64,000 bases of DNA from Rhodoferax sp. (GTDB taxonomy: Bacteria > Pseudomonadota > Gammaproteobacteria > Burkholderiales > Burkholderiaceae_C). Position 1 is the stretch's first letter, and every line of letters begins with the position of its first letter. Where the stretch lies: assembly GCA_024235935.1 (NCBI GenBank), contig JACKLL010000001.1, positions 62,001 to 126,000 on the forward strand, given 5' to 3'. A program made the translations under genes and the position numbers. The notes under the pieces were generated by a model. That model made no database searches and was not told where the DNA came from. It worked only from the letters and a program-made list of their open reading frames with translations. Of the stretch, positions 18,731-28,063 are shown piece after piece.

Positions 18731-19582
18731 ATGTCGACTGCCATTGCCCATGCGCCGCTGGCGCAGGGGATGCGTGTTTCCGCCGCCCAGGCCCACGCAC
18801 CCCAAGCCACCGGCTTCTCCATCAGCTGCCGCGAGATCTCGGTGCGCTTCTTCACCGACCGGCGCAGCGTCACCGCGTTGAGCGACATCAGCCTGGACAT
18901 CCGCGACGGCGAGTTCCTGACGCTGCTCGGCCCCTCGGGCTGCGGCAAGTCGACCTTTCTGCGCGTGGTGGCCGACCTGATCACGCCCAACGGCGGCAGC
19001 ATGCAGGTGCTCGGGGCCAGCCCCGAAACCGCGCGCTTGCGGCGCGACATCGGTTTCGTGTTCCAGGATGCGGCGCTGCTGCCCTGGCGCACGGCGCTGC
19101 AGAATGTCGAACTGCCACTGGAGGTGGCCAAAGGCAAGGCAGACACCACCCGGGCCTCGCGCGCCACGCCGCGCGAACTGCTGGAGCTGGTCGGTCTCAA
19201 GGGCAGCGAGAACGCCTATCCGCATGAACTCTCCGGCGGCATGCGCCAGCGTGTGGCGATTGCCCGCGCGCTGGTCAGCGACCCCAAGGTCCTGCTGATG
19301 GACGAACCCTTCGGTGCGCTGGACGAGATCACCCGCGACCGGCTCAACGAGGAACTGCTTCGGGTATGGCGCGATCTCGGCATGACGGTGCTGTTCGTCA
19401 CGCACAGCATCTACGAGGCCGCCTTCCTCGGCCAGCGGGTGTTGATGCTGGCGGCCAACCCGGGCCGCGTCAAGGAGATCGTGCCGGTCAACCTGCCGCC
19501 GGACCGCGGCCTCTCGATCCGTGAGACACCGGAGTTCGTGCAACTGGCCGCGCACCTGCGCCAGGTGCTGGAAACCTGCTGA
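18731..19582 (+). CDS. ABC transporter ATP-binding protein (NitT/TauT type)
   Basis: This cytoplasmic ATPase of 283 residues pairs with the permease that follows. Walker A GPSGCGKST is at 67-75, the signature LSGGMRQR at 167-174, Walker B VLLMDEP at 187-193, and the H-loop in FVTHSIYEA. The first 30 residues are an extra, poorly conserved leader. LPWRTALQNVELPLE is typical of the taurine/nitrate import subfamily. It starts 22 bases after the binding-protein stop. Confidence 0.93.
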   Translation: MSTAIAHAPLAQGMRVSAAQAHAPQATGFSISCREISVRFFTDRRSVTALSDISLDIRDGEFLTLLGPSGCGKSTFLRVVADLITPNGGSMQVLGASPETARLRRDIGFVFQDAALLPWRTALQNVELPLEVAKGKADTTRASRATPRELLELVGLKGSENAYPHELSGGMRQRVAIARALVSDPKVLLMDEPFGALDEITRDRLNEELLRVWRDLGMTVLFVTHSIYEAAFLGQRVLMLAANPGRVKEIVPVNLPPDRGLSIRETPEFVQLAAHLRQVLETC

Positions 19583-19594
19583 AGGAGACACCCG

Positions 19595-20434
19595 ATGTCC
19601 ACCACCACCTTGCAAGCACCGATGTCCAAGAGCCGGGAAGACCAGGACCTGCTCGACCACCAGGCCCAGCGCCGCCGCCTGGTCTGGCGCCGCCGCCTGC
19701 TGCCCGCGATCGGCGTGGCCACCCTGCTGTTCGCCTGGTGGGCCATCGTCGTCGGACTGGGCGTCAAACCCTTCATCGCGCCGTCGCCGTTTCTGGTGCT
19801 CGAAACCCTCTATGCGAAGCGCGCCGTCTTGCTCGACAACCTGCTGCCCACTGCCATGGAGGCTGCCGGCGGCTTTCTGCTCGGCAACCTGGTCGCGATC
19901 GTCATCGCCACCATCTTCGTGCACAACAAGACGCTGCACGACATCTTCTTCCCGGTGGCACTGATGCTCAATGCCATCCCCATCGTGGCCAAGGCGCCGG
20001 TGCTGGTACTCATCATGGGCAACGGCGTCGAGCCCAAGATCGCCATTGCCGCGCTGGTGTGTTTCTTCCCCTCGCTGGTCAACATGGTACGCGGCCTGGA
20101 CGCAGCCAACCCGCAGGCGATGGAGCTGATGCGGGTGCTCTCGGCCAGCAAGACCGAGGTGTTCTTCAAGCTGCGCCTGTACAGCTCGCTGCCCTATCTG
20201 TTCTCGGCGCTGCGCATCTCGGCCTCGCTGGCCGTCATCGGCGCGGTCGTCGGCGAGTGGATCGGTGCCACCACCGGCATCGGCGCGCTGATCATCCAGG
20301 CCACCTACAACTTCGACTCGGCACTCCTGTATTCGGCCATCGTCATGAGCGCGCTGCTCACCGGTGCCTTCTACCTGGCCGTGGCGCTGCTCGAGCGGAC
20401 CGTGGTCCGCTGGCAGCCCGAACAAGCCCATTGA
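19595..20434 (+). CDS. ABC transporter permease (NitT/TauT type)
   Basis: This inner-membrane subunit of 279 residues has about six helices. The EAA-type coupling loop is around VRGLDAANPQAMELMRVLSASKTEVFFKLRLYSSLPYLF, where A-S-K-x-x-x-F-F-K-x-x-L is the typical cytoplasmic contact with the ATPase. FIAPSPFLVLETL near residue 70 is a common start to the permease core. The start has a GGAGA site and lies 12 bases after the ATPase stop, so the importer is one operon of binding protein, ATPase and permease. Confidence 0.92.
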   Translation: MSTTTLQAPMSKSREDQDLLDHQAQRRRLVWRRRLLPAIGVATLLFAWWAIVVGLGVKPFIAPSPFLVLETLYAKRAVLLDNLLPTAMEAAGGFLLGNLVAIVIATIFVHNKTLHDIFFPVALMLNAIPIVAKAPVLVLIMGNGVEPKIAIAALVCFFPSLVNMVRGLDAANPQAMELMRVLSASKTEVFFKLRLYSSLPYLFSALRISASLAVIGAVVGEWIGATTGIGALIIQATYNFDSALLYSAIVMSALLTGAFYLAVALLERTVVRWQPEQAH

Positions 20435-20474
20435 GCGAACGCTCCACTTACAGATACGGAAAGGACACTCTGTC

Positions 20475-21875
20475 ATGACATCAACATCTCCCGACACCGT
20501 CCGGCAACCGATGCGCGACGTCAAGGTGGCATCCCGCGCCGACGTGGTCGTCGTCGGCGGCGGCCCGGCCGGCGTATCGGCTGCATTGGCGGCCGCACGC
20601 AACGGCGCCCGCGTCACCTTGCTCGAGCGCTACAACCACCTGGGCGGCCTGGCTTCGGGCGGCATGGTGCTGGTGCTCGACGACATGTGGGACAACCACC
20701 TGAACGAGATCTCGGTGCGCGGAACCTGCCAGACCATGATCGAACGCCTGTCGGCGCTGGGCCTGGCGCAGTATCCGCGCAGCAATGAGTGGGGGCTGGA
20801 TCCGGAATCGATCCGGCGCTGGTACCGCTGGGGCACCTTCGATTTCCACACCCATGGCACGCCGCACCCGATCTGCTTCGCCGCCGCCTTCGACCCGGAT
20901 GGATGGAAGCGCGCCGCGCTGGAAATGGTGCAGGAGGCCGGCATCGAATTGCGCCTGCATTCCTGGTTCTCACACACGCTGGTCGAGGACGGCGTGGTCA
21001 AGGGTGTGGTGTGCGAGAGCAAGAGCGGCCCGCAGGCGATTCTGGGGCAGATGGTGATCGATGCCACCGGCGACCTGGACGTGGCGGCCTCGGCCGGCGC
21101 TCCGCATACCGGCGGCAACTACATCATGACCACGGTGTTCCGCCTCGGCGGCGTCGATACCGAAGCTGCCGAACGCTACGAGCGCGAGGAGCCCGAGGCC
21201 TACGCGGCGCTCGACCGCCAGATCAAGAAGATCCTGGGGGGATCCTGGGGCCTGTGGTGGCTCAAGACACCGCTGCCCGGCGTGGTGTGGTGCAACTGCC
21301 CGCACATGGCGGGGCTGGACGGCCAGAAGGTCGAGGACCTCACCCGCGCCGAGATCCAGGGTCGCAAGCACCTGCATGCGCTGGTCGACTTCGTTCGCGC
21401 CCACCTGCCCGGCTTCGAGAAATGCCATGTGGTCGACGTGGCGCCGCAGACCGGCGTGCGCCAGACCCGGCTGCTCGAGGGCGAATACATCATGACCAAG
21501 GAAGACCTGCAGCAACGTACGCGTTTCGCCGACAGCATCGCCCGCGGCCGCGACTACTACATGCCGTACCGCGTGCTGCTGCCGCAGCAGATCGACAACC
21601 TGCTGGTGGCCGGACGCCACTATTCGGTCACATCGCAGGCGCAGAAGATCTCGCGCGAGATCCCGCCCTGCATGGCCATGGGCGAGGCCGCCGGCGTCGC
21701 CGCGGCACTGGCACTGAACCAGGGTGTCCTGGCTCGCAACGTCGACATCGCCGCGGTGCAGAGAACCCTGCGTGCCCAGGGAGCCGACCCGGGAGACCAG
21801 AGCGGCCGCAATGCCGACGTGCCGGCTTTCGCTGCGGCACTGGCCGTCAACAAGAAAGTGCTGGAGGCGGTATGA
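20475..21875 (+). CDS. FAD-dependent oxidoreductase (FAD_oxidored family)
   Basis: This flavoenzyme of 466 residues begins with a Rossmann ADP-binding site, ADVVVVGGGPAGVSAALAAARNGARVTLLER (GGGPAG at 28-33, Glu at the end of beta2). The C-terminal FAD contact is LLVAGRHYSVTSQAQKISREIPPCMAMGEAAG. Such PF12831 proteins oxidise small acids or alcohols, often of unknown identity. ATG 20475 follows GGAAAGGACAC. The gene overlaps the CoA-transferase start by ATGA. In context it may oxidise the imported acid before or after CoA activation. Confidence 0.87.
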   Translation: MTSTSPDTVRQPMRDVKVASRADVVVVGGGPAGVSAALAAARNGARVTLLERYNHLGGLASGGMVLVLDDMWDNHLNEISVRGTCQTMIERLSALGLAQYPRSNEWGLDPESIRRWYRWGTFDFHTHGTPHPICFAAAFDPDGWKRAALEMVQEAGIELRLHSWFSHTLVEDGVVKGVVCESKSGPQAILGQMVIDATGDLDVAASAGAPHTGGNYIMTTVFRLGGVDTEAAERYEREEPEAYAALDRQIKKILGGSWGLWWLKTPLPGVVWCNCPHMAGLDGQKVEDLTRAEIQGRKHLHALVDFVRAHLPGFEKCHVVDVAPQTGVRQTRLLEGEYIMTKEDLQQRTRFADSIARGRDYYMPYRVLLPQQIDNLLVAGRHYSVTSQAQKISREIPPCMAMGEAAGVAAALALNQGVLARNVDIAAVQRTLRAQGADPGDQSGRNADVPAFAAALAVNKKVLEAV

Positions 21876-23041
21876 GCATGCAGACAACGTCCGGTGCCGA
21901 GCTGCCACTCGCAGGCATCCGGGTGGTCGATTTCACCCAGGTCATGATGGGACCGGTCTGCACCCAGATGCTGGGCGACTACGGCGCCGACGTGCTCAAG
22001 ATCGAACGCAAGGGTGCGGGCGACCTGAGCCGCTCGACCTTCGAGCCGGTGCACGGTGCCGACAATCCGATCTTCTGCAGCCTGAACCGCAACAAGCGCA
22101 GCGCCGCACTCGACCTGCGCGACCCGCAGGCGCTGGCGGCGGTCAAGGCGCTGATCGCCGAGGCCGACGTGGTCGTCAACAATTTCCGGGCCGGTGTCAT
22201 GGAACGCATGGGTCTGGGCTATGAGGACTGCGAAGCCCTCAACCCGCGCATCATCTATGCAGTCGGCACCGGCTACGGCGACAGCGGCCCCTATGCCCAC
22301 AAGGGCGGGCAGGACGTGCTGGCGCAGGCCATGAGTGGCGTCATGCACCGGCGCGCCGATCCATCGGTACCGGTGTCCGTGTACCCGACCGCCCTGTGCG
22401 ACTACAGCGCCGGCATGCACATGGTGCAGGGCATTCTGCTGGCCTTGCTGCAGCGTGCGAAGACCGGCGTCGGCCAGAAGGTCAGCGTCTCGCTGTACAA
22501 CTCCATGCTGGCGATGCAGATGCAGGAAGCGGCCATGATCATGATGGCCGACTCCGAGGTCAACTGGGCCGCCATGCCGCTGTCGGGCGTGTTCGATACC
22601 CAGGACGGGGCGCTGGTGCTGGTGGGTGCCTTCAAGGCCAACCCGCTGCAGGACATCTGCACGGCGCTGGGCCTGCCCGACCTGTCTGCTGACCCGAAGT
22701 TCTGCAACCTGAACCAGCAGTTCAAGCACAAGGCCGAACTGCAGGCACTGTTCCGCCAGCAGTTCGCCAGCAACACCCGCGACCACTGGCTGGGCCGGCT
22801 GGAAGCGCAAGACCTGCTGTGCGCACCGGTGCGCGACCTGCGCGAGGCCCTGGTCGACCCGCAGACGCTGCACAACCAGATGCTGATGGAAGGCCCGGGC
22901 GAAGGGCAGACCTGCAAATTCATCGGCAGCCCGATCCAGATGTCCGGCGCCAAGGCCGTCCTGCACCGGGCGCCACCGCGGCTGGGTCAGCACACGCAGG
23001 AGATTCTGGACCTGGTGCAGGCACAGGCGCAGGCATCATGA
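21872..23041 (+). CDS. class III CoA-transferase (CaiB/BaiF family)
   Basis: This enzyme of 389 residues moves CoA between carboxylic acids through aspartyl-CoA intermediates. The opening GIRVVDFTQVMMGPVCTQMLGDYGADVLKIE is the family N-terminus. The catalytic Asp is probably Asp148 in KGGQDVLAQAMSG, equivalent to Asp169 of formyl-CoA transferase. Family members act on formate/oxalate, carnitine, mesaconate, succinate and others; sequence alone does not choose. It is coupled to the flavoprotein before it and to the hydratase after it by ATGA overlaps, which makes a joint pathway likely. Confidence 0.92.
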   Translation: MSMQTTSGAELPLAGIRVVDFTQVMMGPVCTQMLGDYGADVLKIERKGAGDLSRSTFEPVHGADNPIFCSLNRNKRSAALDLRDPQALAAVKALIAEADVVVNNFRAGVMERMGLGYEDCEALNPRIIYAVGTGYGDSGPYAHKGGQDVLAQAMSGVMHRRADPSVPVSVYPTALCDYSAGMHMVQGILLALLQRAKTGVGQKVSVSLYNSMLAMQMQEAAMIMMADSEVNWAAMPLSGVFDTQDGALVLVGAFKANPLQDICTALGLPDLSADPKFCNLNQQFKHKAELQALFRQQFASNTRDHWLGRLEAQDLLCAPVRDLREALVDPQTLHNQMLMEGPGEGQTCKFIGSPIQMSGAKAVLHRAPPRLGQHTQEILDLVQAQAQAS

Positions 23042-23868
23042 GCGCCGTGCGACATGACCCGAGCCCTGGCACGGTACGCGACGCCGGCACTGCCGATGGC
23101 GTACGGCTGGCGATAGAGAACCATGTGGCCCACGTCACACTGAACCGTCCGCAGGCGATGAACGCGGTCGACCTCGCCACCGAGGCCGAACTGCAGCGCA
23201 TCTGGACGCAGATCGAGAACGATCCGGACGTCCGGGTGGTGGTGCTGACCGGCGCGGGCGAGCGCGCCTTCTGCGCCGGTGCCGACCTGAAGAACCCGTC
23301 GGTCACCGGTCTCGAATACTGGGCCGCCAACCGCGTCGGCGGCTTTGGCGGCATTGCGCTGCGCGAGACCCTCAACGTGCCGGTGATCGCCCGTGTCAAC
23401 GGCTTCGCGCTCGGCGGCGGCCTGGAGATGGTGCTGGGCTGCGACATCGTCGTGGCCTGCGAGGAGGCCAGCTTCGGTCTGCCGGAAGCCCTCGTCGGGC
23501 GCATGCCGCTGGACGGCGGCATGGTGCTGCTGCAGCGCCAGGTTCCGTTTCGCCAGGCGATGGCCATGATGCTGACCGGCAAACGCATCCAGGCGCAGCA
23601 AGCGCTGGCCATGGGCCTGGTCAACGAAGTCGTGCCACGCGCCGAACTCGATGCGGCCGTGCAGCGCTGGGTCGACGACCTGCTGGCCTGCGCGCCGTTG
23701 TCGCTCAAGGCCATCAAGCAGGTGGTTCGCCTGACCGGCTCGATGACACCGTCGCAGGCCCATGCGACCCGCCTTCCGGCCGTCGTGGCAGCCTTGCAGT
23801 CGCAGGATGCGGATGAAGGCGTGCTGGCGTTCCAGCAAAAGCGCAAGCCGCAGTGGAGCGGTCGCTAG
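23038..23868 (+). CDS. enoyl-CoA hydratase/isomerase (crotonase fold)
   Basis: This is a crotonase of 276 residues. The first oxyanion-hole strand is RAFCAGADLKN, and the second with catalytic Glu is GFALGGGLEMVLGCDI. The second catalytic Glu is in FGLPEALVG. With both glutamates present, hydration of a 2-enoyl-CoA is expected, as in enoyl-CoA or crotonobetainyl-CoA hydratases. Start ATG 23038 overlaps the transferase stop. Together with the CoA-transferase this resembles the carnitine CaiB/CaiD pair, but CaiA and CaiC are absent, so I only call it a general hydratase. Confidence 0.9.
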   Translation: MSAVRHDPSPGTVRDAGTADGVRLAIENHVAHVTLNRPQAMNAVDLATEAELQRIWTQIENDPDVRVVVLTGAGERAFCAGADLKNPSVTGLEYWAANRVGGFGGIALRETLNVPVIARVNGFALGGGLEMVLGCDIVVACEEASFGLPEALVGRMPLDGGMVLLQRQVPFRQAMAMMLTGKRIQAQQALAMGLVNEVVPRAELDAAVQRWVDDLLACAPLSLKAIKQVVRLTGSMTPSQAHATRLPAVVAALQSQDADEGVLAFQQKRKPQWSGR

Positions 23869-23914
23869 CAGGCCGTCGCCCGGCACCATCCCGAAGCGAG
23901 AATCCGCGTCTGCC

Positions 23915-24244
23915 ATGGCCTACGTCATCGCCGAAACCTGCATCGACTGCAAGGACGCGGCCTGCGTCAGTTGCTGCCCGGTCGACTGCATCTACGAGGG
24001 CCCGCGCACCTTCTACATCCATCCGGATGAATGCATCAACTGCGGCATCTGCGTGTCGGTCTGTCCGCCGGAGGCGATCTGGGAGGACACAGACCTTCCC
24101 GCACCGCTGCAGCGCTTCATCGCCATCAACCGCGAGTTCTTCGGCCCCGAAGTGAGCGGTCTGGGCAGCCCGGGTGGCGCCAGCAGCGTGGGCGCCGCCT
24201 TGCGCGACCACCCGCTGGTGGCGCAGGTGGCCCCAGAGCGCTGA
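23915..24244 (+). CDS. ferredoxin with two cluster motifs (FdxA-like)
   Basis: This small electron carrier has 109 residues. The first site is CIDCKDAACVSCCPVDCIYEG, with six cysteines as in seven-iron or 2[4Fe-4S] ferredoxins of the FdxA group. The second is CINCGICVSVCPPEA, a clean CxxCxxCxxxC. A conserved tail follows (LQRFIAINREFF). It starts 46 bases after the hydratase and is probably the last or next-to-last gene of the operon. It could take electrons from the flavoprotein upstream. Confidence 0.9.
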   Translation: MAYVIAETCIDCKDAACVSCCPVDCIYEGPRTFYIHPDECINCGICVSVCPPEAIWEDTDLPAPLQRFIAINREFFGPEVSGLGSPGGASSVGAALRDHPLVAQVAPER

Positions 24245-24412
24245 GCGCCGGTTCACAGGCCCCGGCGCCCTGCAAGCCCACCTGGCGGCAGCGCTTGCCC
24301 TGGCAGTTGGCACAGGCGCATCGTCCACCCCGTTCACATCCCGCGCATGCGACGCCAAGGGCTGCGCGACCGGTGCATACTGTCAGCCTTTTCCCGCAAC
24401 ACGAGACCTGCC

Positions 24413-25222
24413 ATGCCCCGCTTTGCCGCCAACCTCAGCATGCTCTACAACGAGCATGAGTTCCTGGATCGATTCGATGCCGCCGCCAGCGATGGCTTCC
24501 AGGCGGTCGAGTACCTGTTTCCCTATGCCTTCGCAGCGTCCGATCTGGCGCAGCGGCTGTCCGACCATGGCCTGCAGCAGGTCTTGTTCAATGCCCCGCC
24601 CGGCGACTGGGACAAGGGCGAACGCGGACTGGCCTGCCTGCCGGGGCGCGAGGCCGAGTTCCGCAGCGGCTTTGCCAGCGCGCTGGAATACGCGCAGGCA
24701 CTGAACTGCCCGCGGGTGCATGTGATGGCGGGCCTTGCGCCTGCCGGCGTCGACCGTGCCAGGCTGCAAGCAACGTACGAAGCGAACCTGGCCTGGGCCG
24801 CAGAACAGGCCGCCGGCGCCGGGCGCGACGTGCTGATCGAACCCATCAACCCGCGCGACATTCCCGGCTTCTTCCTGAATCGCCAGGACGAGGCGCATCG
24901 CGTCGTCGCCGCGGTCGGCGCAGCCAACCTGAAGGTGCAGATGGACCTGTACCACTGCCAGATCGTCGAAGGCGACGTGGCCATGAAGATCCGCAAGTAC
25001 CTGCCCACCGGCAAGGTCGGCCATATCCAGATCGCCGGTGTTCCGATGCGCCATGAACCCGACCTGGGCGAACTGCACCACCCCTACCTGTTCGACGTCA
25101 TCGACGAGGTCTCCGCCGCCTGTGGCTGGCAGGGCTGGGTCGGCTGTGAATACCGCCCGGCCCGCGGAACCCAGTCCGGCGCGACCTCAGCCGGACTGGG
25201 CTGGCTGCGCGCGCGCGGATAA
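24413..25222 (+). CDS. hyi: hydroxypyruvate isomerase family protein (Hyi/OtnI-like)
   Basis: This AP-endonuclease-2-type TIM barrel of 269 residues isomerises hydroxypyruvate to tartronate semialdehyde or an analogous 2-oxo acid. [36 protein letters not shown] is the typical opening, and [14 protein letters not shown] [23 protein letters not shown] follows. Metal-binding residues lie in [25 protein letters not shown] and HIQIAGVP. Start 24413 gives the normal N-terminus; an upstream codon adds a cryptic leader. It lies 168 bases after the ferredoxin, and may be a separate unit or part of the acid-catabolic cluster. Confidence 0.85.
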   Translation: MPRFAANLSMLYNEHEFLDRFDAAASDGFQAVEYLFPYAFAASDLAQRLSDHGLQQVLFNAPPGDWDKGERGLACLPGREAEFRSGFASALEYAQALNCPRVHVMAGLAPAGVDRARLQATYEANLAWAAEQAAGAGRDVLIEPINPRDIPGFFLNRQDEAHRVVAAVGAANLKVQMDLYHCQIVEGDVAMKIRKYLPTGKVGHIQIAGVPMRHEPDLGELHHPYLFDVIDEVSAACGWQGWVGCEYRPARGTQSGATSAGLGWLRARG

Positions 25223-25455
25223 CGCGCAATACCCGCGGCGCACGGCCGCCGCGCCGGAGCCCCTGGCGGGTGCCCGCCATACGAATCCGTTCGCGCACAC
25301 GGGGCGGCGCAAGCCCCTGACCCGCACTCCGGCAATCGCGCCGGTGCTGGATCATTGGCGCCGCTGCCGCCACAATCGGCAACACATCGCAACCCCGCAT
25401 CGGCCAGCGCCGCCACCGGTTCCGGGCACGCGTGGAACCCTGTTGCGAGGCAGCC

Positions 25456-26508
25456 ATGACGCTTCCCCTGAGTTTCCTGTGGCCGCAGTTCCTGTGGCTC
25501 CTGTTGGCCGTGCCCCTGCTGGTGCTGATCTACGTCTGGCTGCTGCGACGCAAGAGGAAGCTGGCGCTGCGCCTGGGCAGCGTGGCCATCGCCAGGCAGG
25601 CCCTGGGCGCCGGCCTGCACTGGCGCCGCCACCTGCCGCCGGCCGTGTTCCTGCTGGCCGTCGCGCTGGGCCTGCTGGCGGCGGCGCGGCCGCTGGCGGT
25701 CGTGACACTTCCGTCGGACCATGCCACCGTGATGCTGGCCATCGATGTCTCGCTCAGCATGCGCGCCACCGATATCCAGCCCAGCCGCATCGTCGCCGCG
25801 CAGGAGGCCGCGAAGGCCTTTCTCAAGGAGTTGCCGCGCAACGTCAAGGTCGGCATCGTCAGCTTTGCCGGCACCGCGCAGGTGGTGCAGCCGGCCACGC
25901 TGCAGCGCGAGGACCTGGTCGCCGCGATCGACCGCTTCCAGTTGCAGCGCGGCACCGCGGTCGGCAGTGGCATCGTCGTGGCCCTGGCCGAACTGTTTCC
26001 CGACCATGGCCTGGACGTGGGCGAGATGACCTATGGCAACGGGCGCCGCGGCAAGAGCATCGACGAAGCACCGGCCAAGCCGAAGAAGGAAGTCGTCCCG
26101 GTCGAGCCGGGCTCATACACGTCTGCCGCGATCGTGCTGCTCACCGACGGCCGGCGCACGACCGGTGTCGACCCGCAGGAGGCGGCCATGCTGGCGGCCA
26201 ACCGTGGCGTCAAGGTCTATTCGATCGGCCTGGGCACCGTCAGTGGCGAGGTGGCCGGGTTCGAGGGCTGGTCGATGTACCTCAAGCTGGACGAACCCAG
26301 CCTCAAGGCCATCGCCAACACGACCCGGGCCGAGTACTTCTATGCCGGCAATGCCGACGCGTTGCGCACGGTCTACGAGAAGCTGGGCACCCGGCTGCAA
26401 CTCGAACGCAAGGAGACCGAGGTCTCCGCGCTGCTCGCGCTGGCCTCGGCGGCACTGGCCTTGCTGGCCGCTGGCTTATCCTTGCTGTGGTTCAACCGTA
26501 TCGTCTGA
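25456..26508 (+). CDS. VWA-domain membrane protein (BatA/BatB-like)
   Basis: This protein of 350 residues has two N-terminal helices (FLWPQFLWLLLAVPLLVLIYVWLL and PAVFLLAVALGLLAAARPLA), an exposed von Willebrand A domain, and a C-terminal helix (ALLALASAALALLAAGLSLLWF). The MIDAS site is AIDVSLSMRATD, keeping D-x-S-x-S. VGIVSFAGTAQ and IVLLTDGRRT are family strands. A charged insertion around MTYGNGRRGKSIDEAPAKPKKE interrupts the domain. Start 25456 has GAGG upstream. BatA proteins normally accompany a MoxR ATPase; none is next to it here. Confidence 0.85.
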   Translation: MTLPLSFLWPQFLWLLLAVPLLVLIYVWLLRRKRKLALRLGSVAIARQALGAGLHWRRHLPPAVFLLAVALGLLAAARPLAVVTLPSDHATVMLAIDVSLSMRATDIQPSRIVAAQEAAKAFLKELPRNVKVGIVSFAGTAQVVQPATLQREDLVAAIDRFQLQRGTAVGSGIVVALAELFPDHGLDVGEMTYGNGRRGKSIDEAPAKPKKEVVPVEPGSYTSAAIVLLTDGRRTTGVDPQEAAMLAANRGVKVYSIGLGTVSGEVAGFEGWSMYLKLDEPSLKAIANTTRAEYFYAGNADALRTVYEKLGTRLQLERKETEVSALLALASAALALLAAGLSLLWFNRIV

Positions 26509-26530
26509 TCGCCATCGCACCACCCGCGCC

Positions 26531-27442
26531 ATGCATGCCGTCGTCCTGAAGTATTTCCTCGAAGTCGCCCGCCACGGCTCCATCCGCAAGGCAGCGCAGA
26601 CGCTGTTCGTGGCCTCCAGCGCGGTGAACCGGCAGATCCTGCGACTCGAGGAGGAGATGGGTACCGAACTGTTCGACCGGGTGCCCAGCGGCATGCGCCT
26701 GAACATCGCCGGTGAGCGGCTACGCCGCCATGTGGCCGGCACGCTGCACGACTTTCACCTGATGCGCACCGAGCTCGATGCACTCAAGGGCGAACGCAAG
26801 GGCCACGTGACGGTCGCGGCCATGGACTCGCTGCTGATCGACTTCCTGCCGGCCGCGGTGGAAGATTTCTCCGAGCACTACCCGGCCGTGCGCTACAGCA
26901 TCCTGTCGGCCATGCCCAGCGATGTGCCGGAATGCGTAGCCTCAGGCGACAGCGACATCGGCATCTGCTACCTGGGCAAGTTGCCCAGTGCGCTGGAGGT
27001 GATGGCCAAGGCGCCGTTTCCGCCGGGCGTGGTGATGGCGCCCTCGCACCCGCTGGCACGGCAGGACATGATCAGCTTCGACGACTGCCGCGGTCATGCC
27101 TTCATCCAGATCAGCCGCATCTCGCCGATCCACACGCTCGTACAGCCGGAGTTCTCGCGCTTCTGGGACGAGCTCGTGCCATCGATCTCCTGCAACTCCA
27201 CCACCATGGCCAAACGCATGATCGTGGCCGGGCGCGGCATCTCGTTCTTCTCGAAGATCGGCTTCATGGACGAGCTCGACCGTGGCCAGGTGGTCTGGCG
27301 GCCGCTGGCCAACAAGGCCATCAACGCGATCGAGGTCGGCATCCTGATTCCTTCGCACCGCAACCTGTCGCATGTGACGCGCCAGTTCCTGGAGCGCATC
27401 ACGCGCCGGCTCAAGCAGCTGGAGATGGCGGCGTCGATCTAG
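26531..27442 (+). CDS. LysR-family transcriptional regulator
   Basis: This DNA-binding regulator has 303 residues. The winged helix-turn-helix is HAVVLKYFLEVARHGSIRKAAQTLFVASSAVNRQILRLEEEMGTELFDR, in the usual first 60 residues. A periplasmic-binding-like co-inducer domain follows (about 88-290). It lies 22 bases after the VWA gene on the same strand as the CoA-transferase cluster. LysR genes often control nearby operons, so it may respond to the imported acid, but it is not divergent from the operon and no T-N11-A box was pinned down. Confidence 0.9.
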   Translation: MHAVVLKYFLEVARHGSIRKAAQTLFVASSAVNRQILRLEEEMGTELFDRVPSGMRLNIAGERLRRHVAGTLHDFHLMRTELDALKGERKGHVTVAAMDSLLIDFLPAAVEDFSEHYPAVRYSILSAMPSDVPECVASGDSDIGICYLGKLPSALEVMAKAPFPPGVVMAPSHPLARQDMISFDDCRGHAFIQISRISPIHTLVQPEFSRFWDELVPSISCNSTTMAKRMIVAGRGISFFSKIGFMDELDRGQVVWRPLANKAINAIEVGILIPSHRNLSHVTRQFLERITRRLKQLEMAASI

Positions 27443-27474
27443 GCACGGGCGCTGGCTGGCGGCCGTTCGAAGGC

Positions 27475-27867
27475 TCAGGAGGCGGCGACGTCGGCACCCT
27501 GGGCGAGCAGCAGTTCGCGCAGCACCGAGCGGTGGCAATGTGCCTCGTCCTCACAATAGCATCCGACGGCAAAGTTCGTCTGGTGCGACAGGCGGGCCAG
27601 CAGGCCGATGGCATGCGCATGCTCCGGCTCGGCCATCTCGGCGCGGTACTTGCGCACGAAGGCAGCCCACTGCGCCGGGGTCGTCGCTTCCTGCGCCATC
27701 TTCATGGTCTGCAGGCTCGGCGCCAGATTGGGGAACCAGACGTCGTAGAAGTTGCGCGACGCAAACTCGGCCTTCGGAACGCCCCGCGGCGGACGGCGCA
27801 CCGTGCCGATGCGGGTGCCTTCGTCAGCGCTGCGCGCCGATCCCAGACGGACAATTCGAACCACCAT
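27475..27867 (-). CDS. DUF488 family protein
   Basis: This cytoplasmic protein of 130 residues has the DUF488 pattern: VRIVRLGSARSADEGTRIGTVRRPPRG at the start and the late motif FAVGCYCEDEAHCHRS, with Cys residues close to CHR. FYDVWFPNLAPS is the conserved middle. The biochemical role of the family is unknown. Start ATG 27867 is well supported by GGAGGG eight bases upstream on the minus strand. Confidence 0.85.
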   Translation of the reverse strand: MVVRIVRLGSARSADEGTRIGTVRRPPRGVPKAEFASRNFYDVWFPNLAPSLQTMKMAQEATTPAQWAAFVRKYRAEMAEPEHAHAIGLLARLSHQTNFAVGCYCEDEAHCHRSVLRELLLAQGADVAAS

Positions 27868-28063
27868 GATGGAGCCCTCCTGCGCGCGTGCGTTACGGAT
27901 GTTTCGGCCACGCCCGGCGGTTTCGCCGTGCCGAGCCGCGTGCGCCTGACACATGCCCGTCTCGTGGGTCGTGCGCGGGGGGCGCTCGGTCGTCGCGCTA
28001 CCGTCAGGCAACGCGGCGAGCCGGAAGGACCCTGCAAGCCAGCGCACCGGCGCATCCCCGGAC

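Noticed and set aside
18671..20617. 650-codon minus-strand frame under the ABC transporter genes
   Set aside because: Asp/His/Gln/Arg-rich, typical antisense of a GC-rich gene, and three convincing genes lie on the other strand.
22819..23037. Extension of the enoyl-CoA hydratase frame into the CoA-transferase
   Set aside because: The coupled ATG at 23038 gives the normal crotonase N-terminus; the upstream part is the shadow of the transferase.
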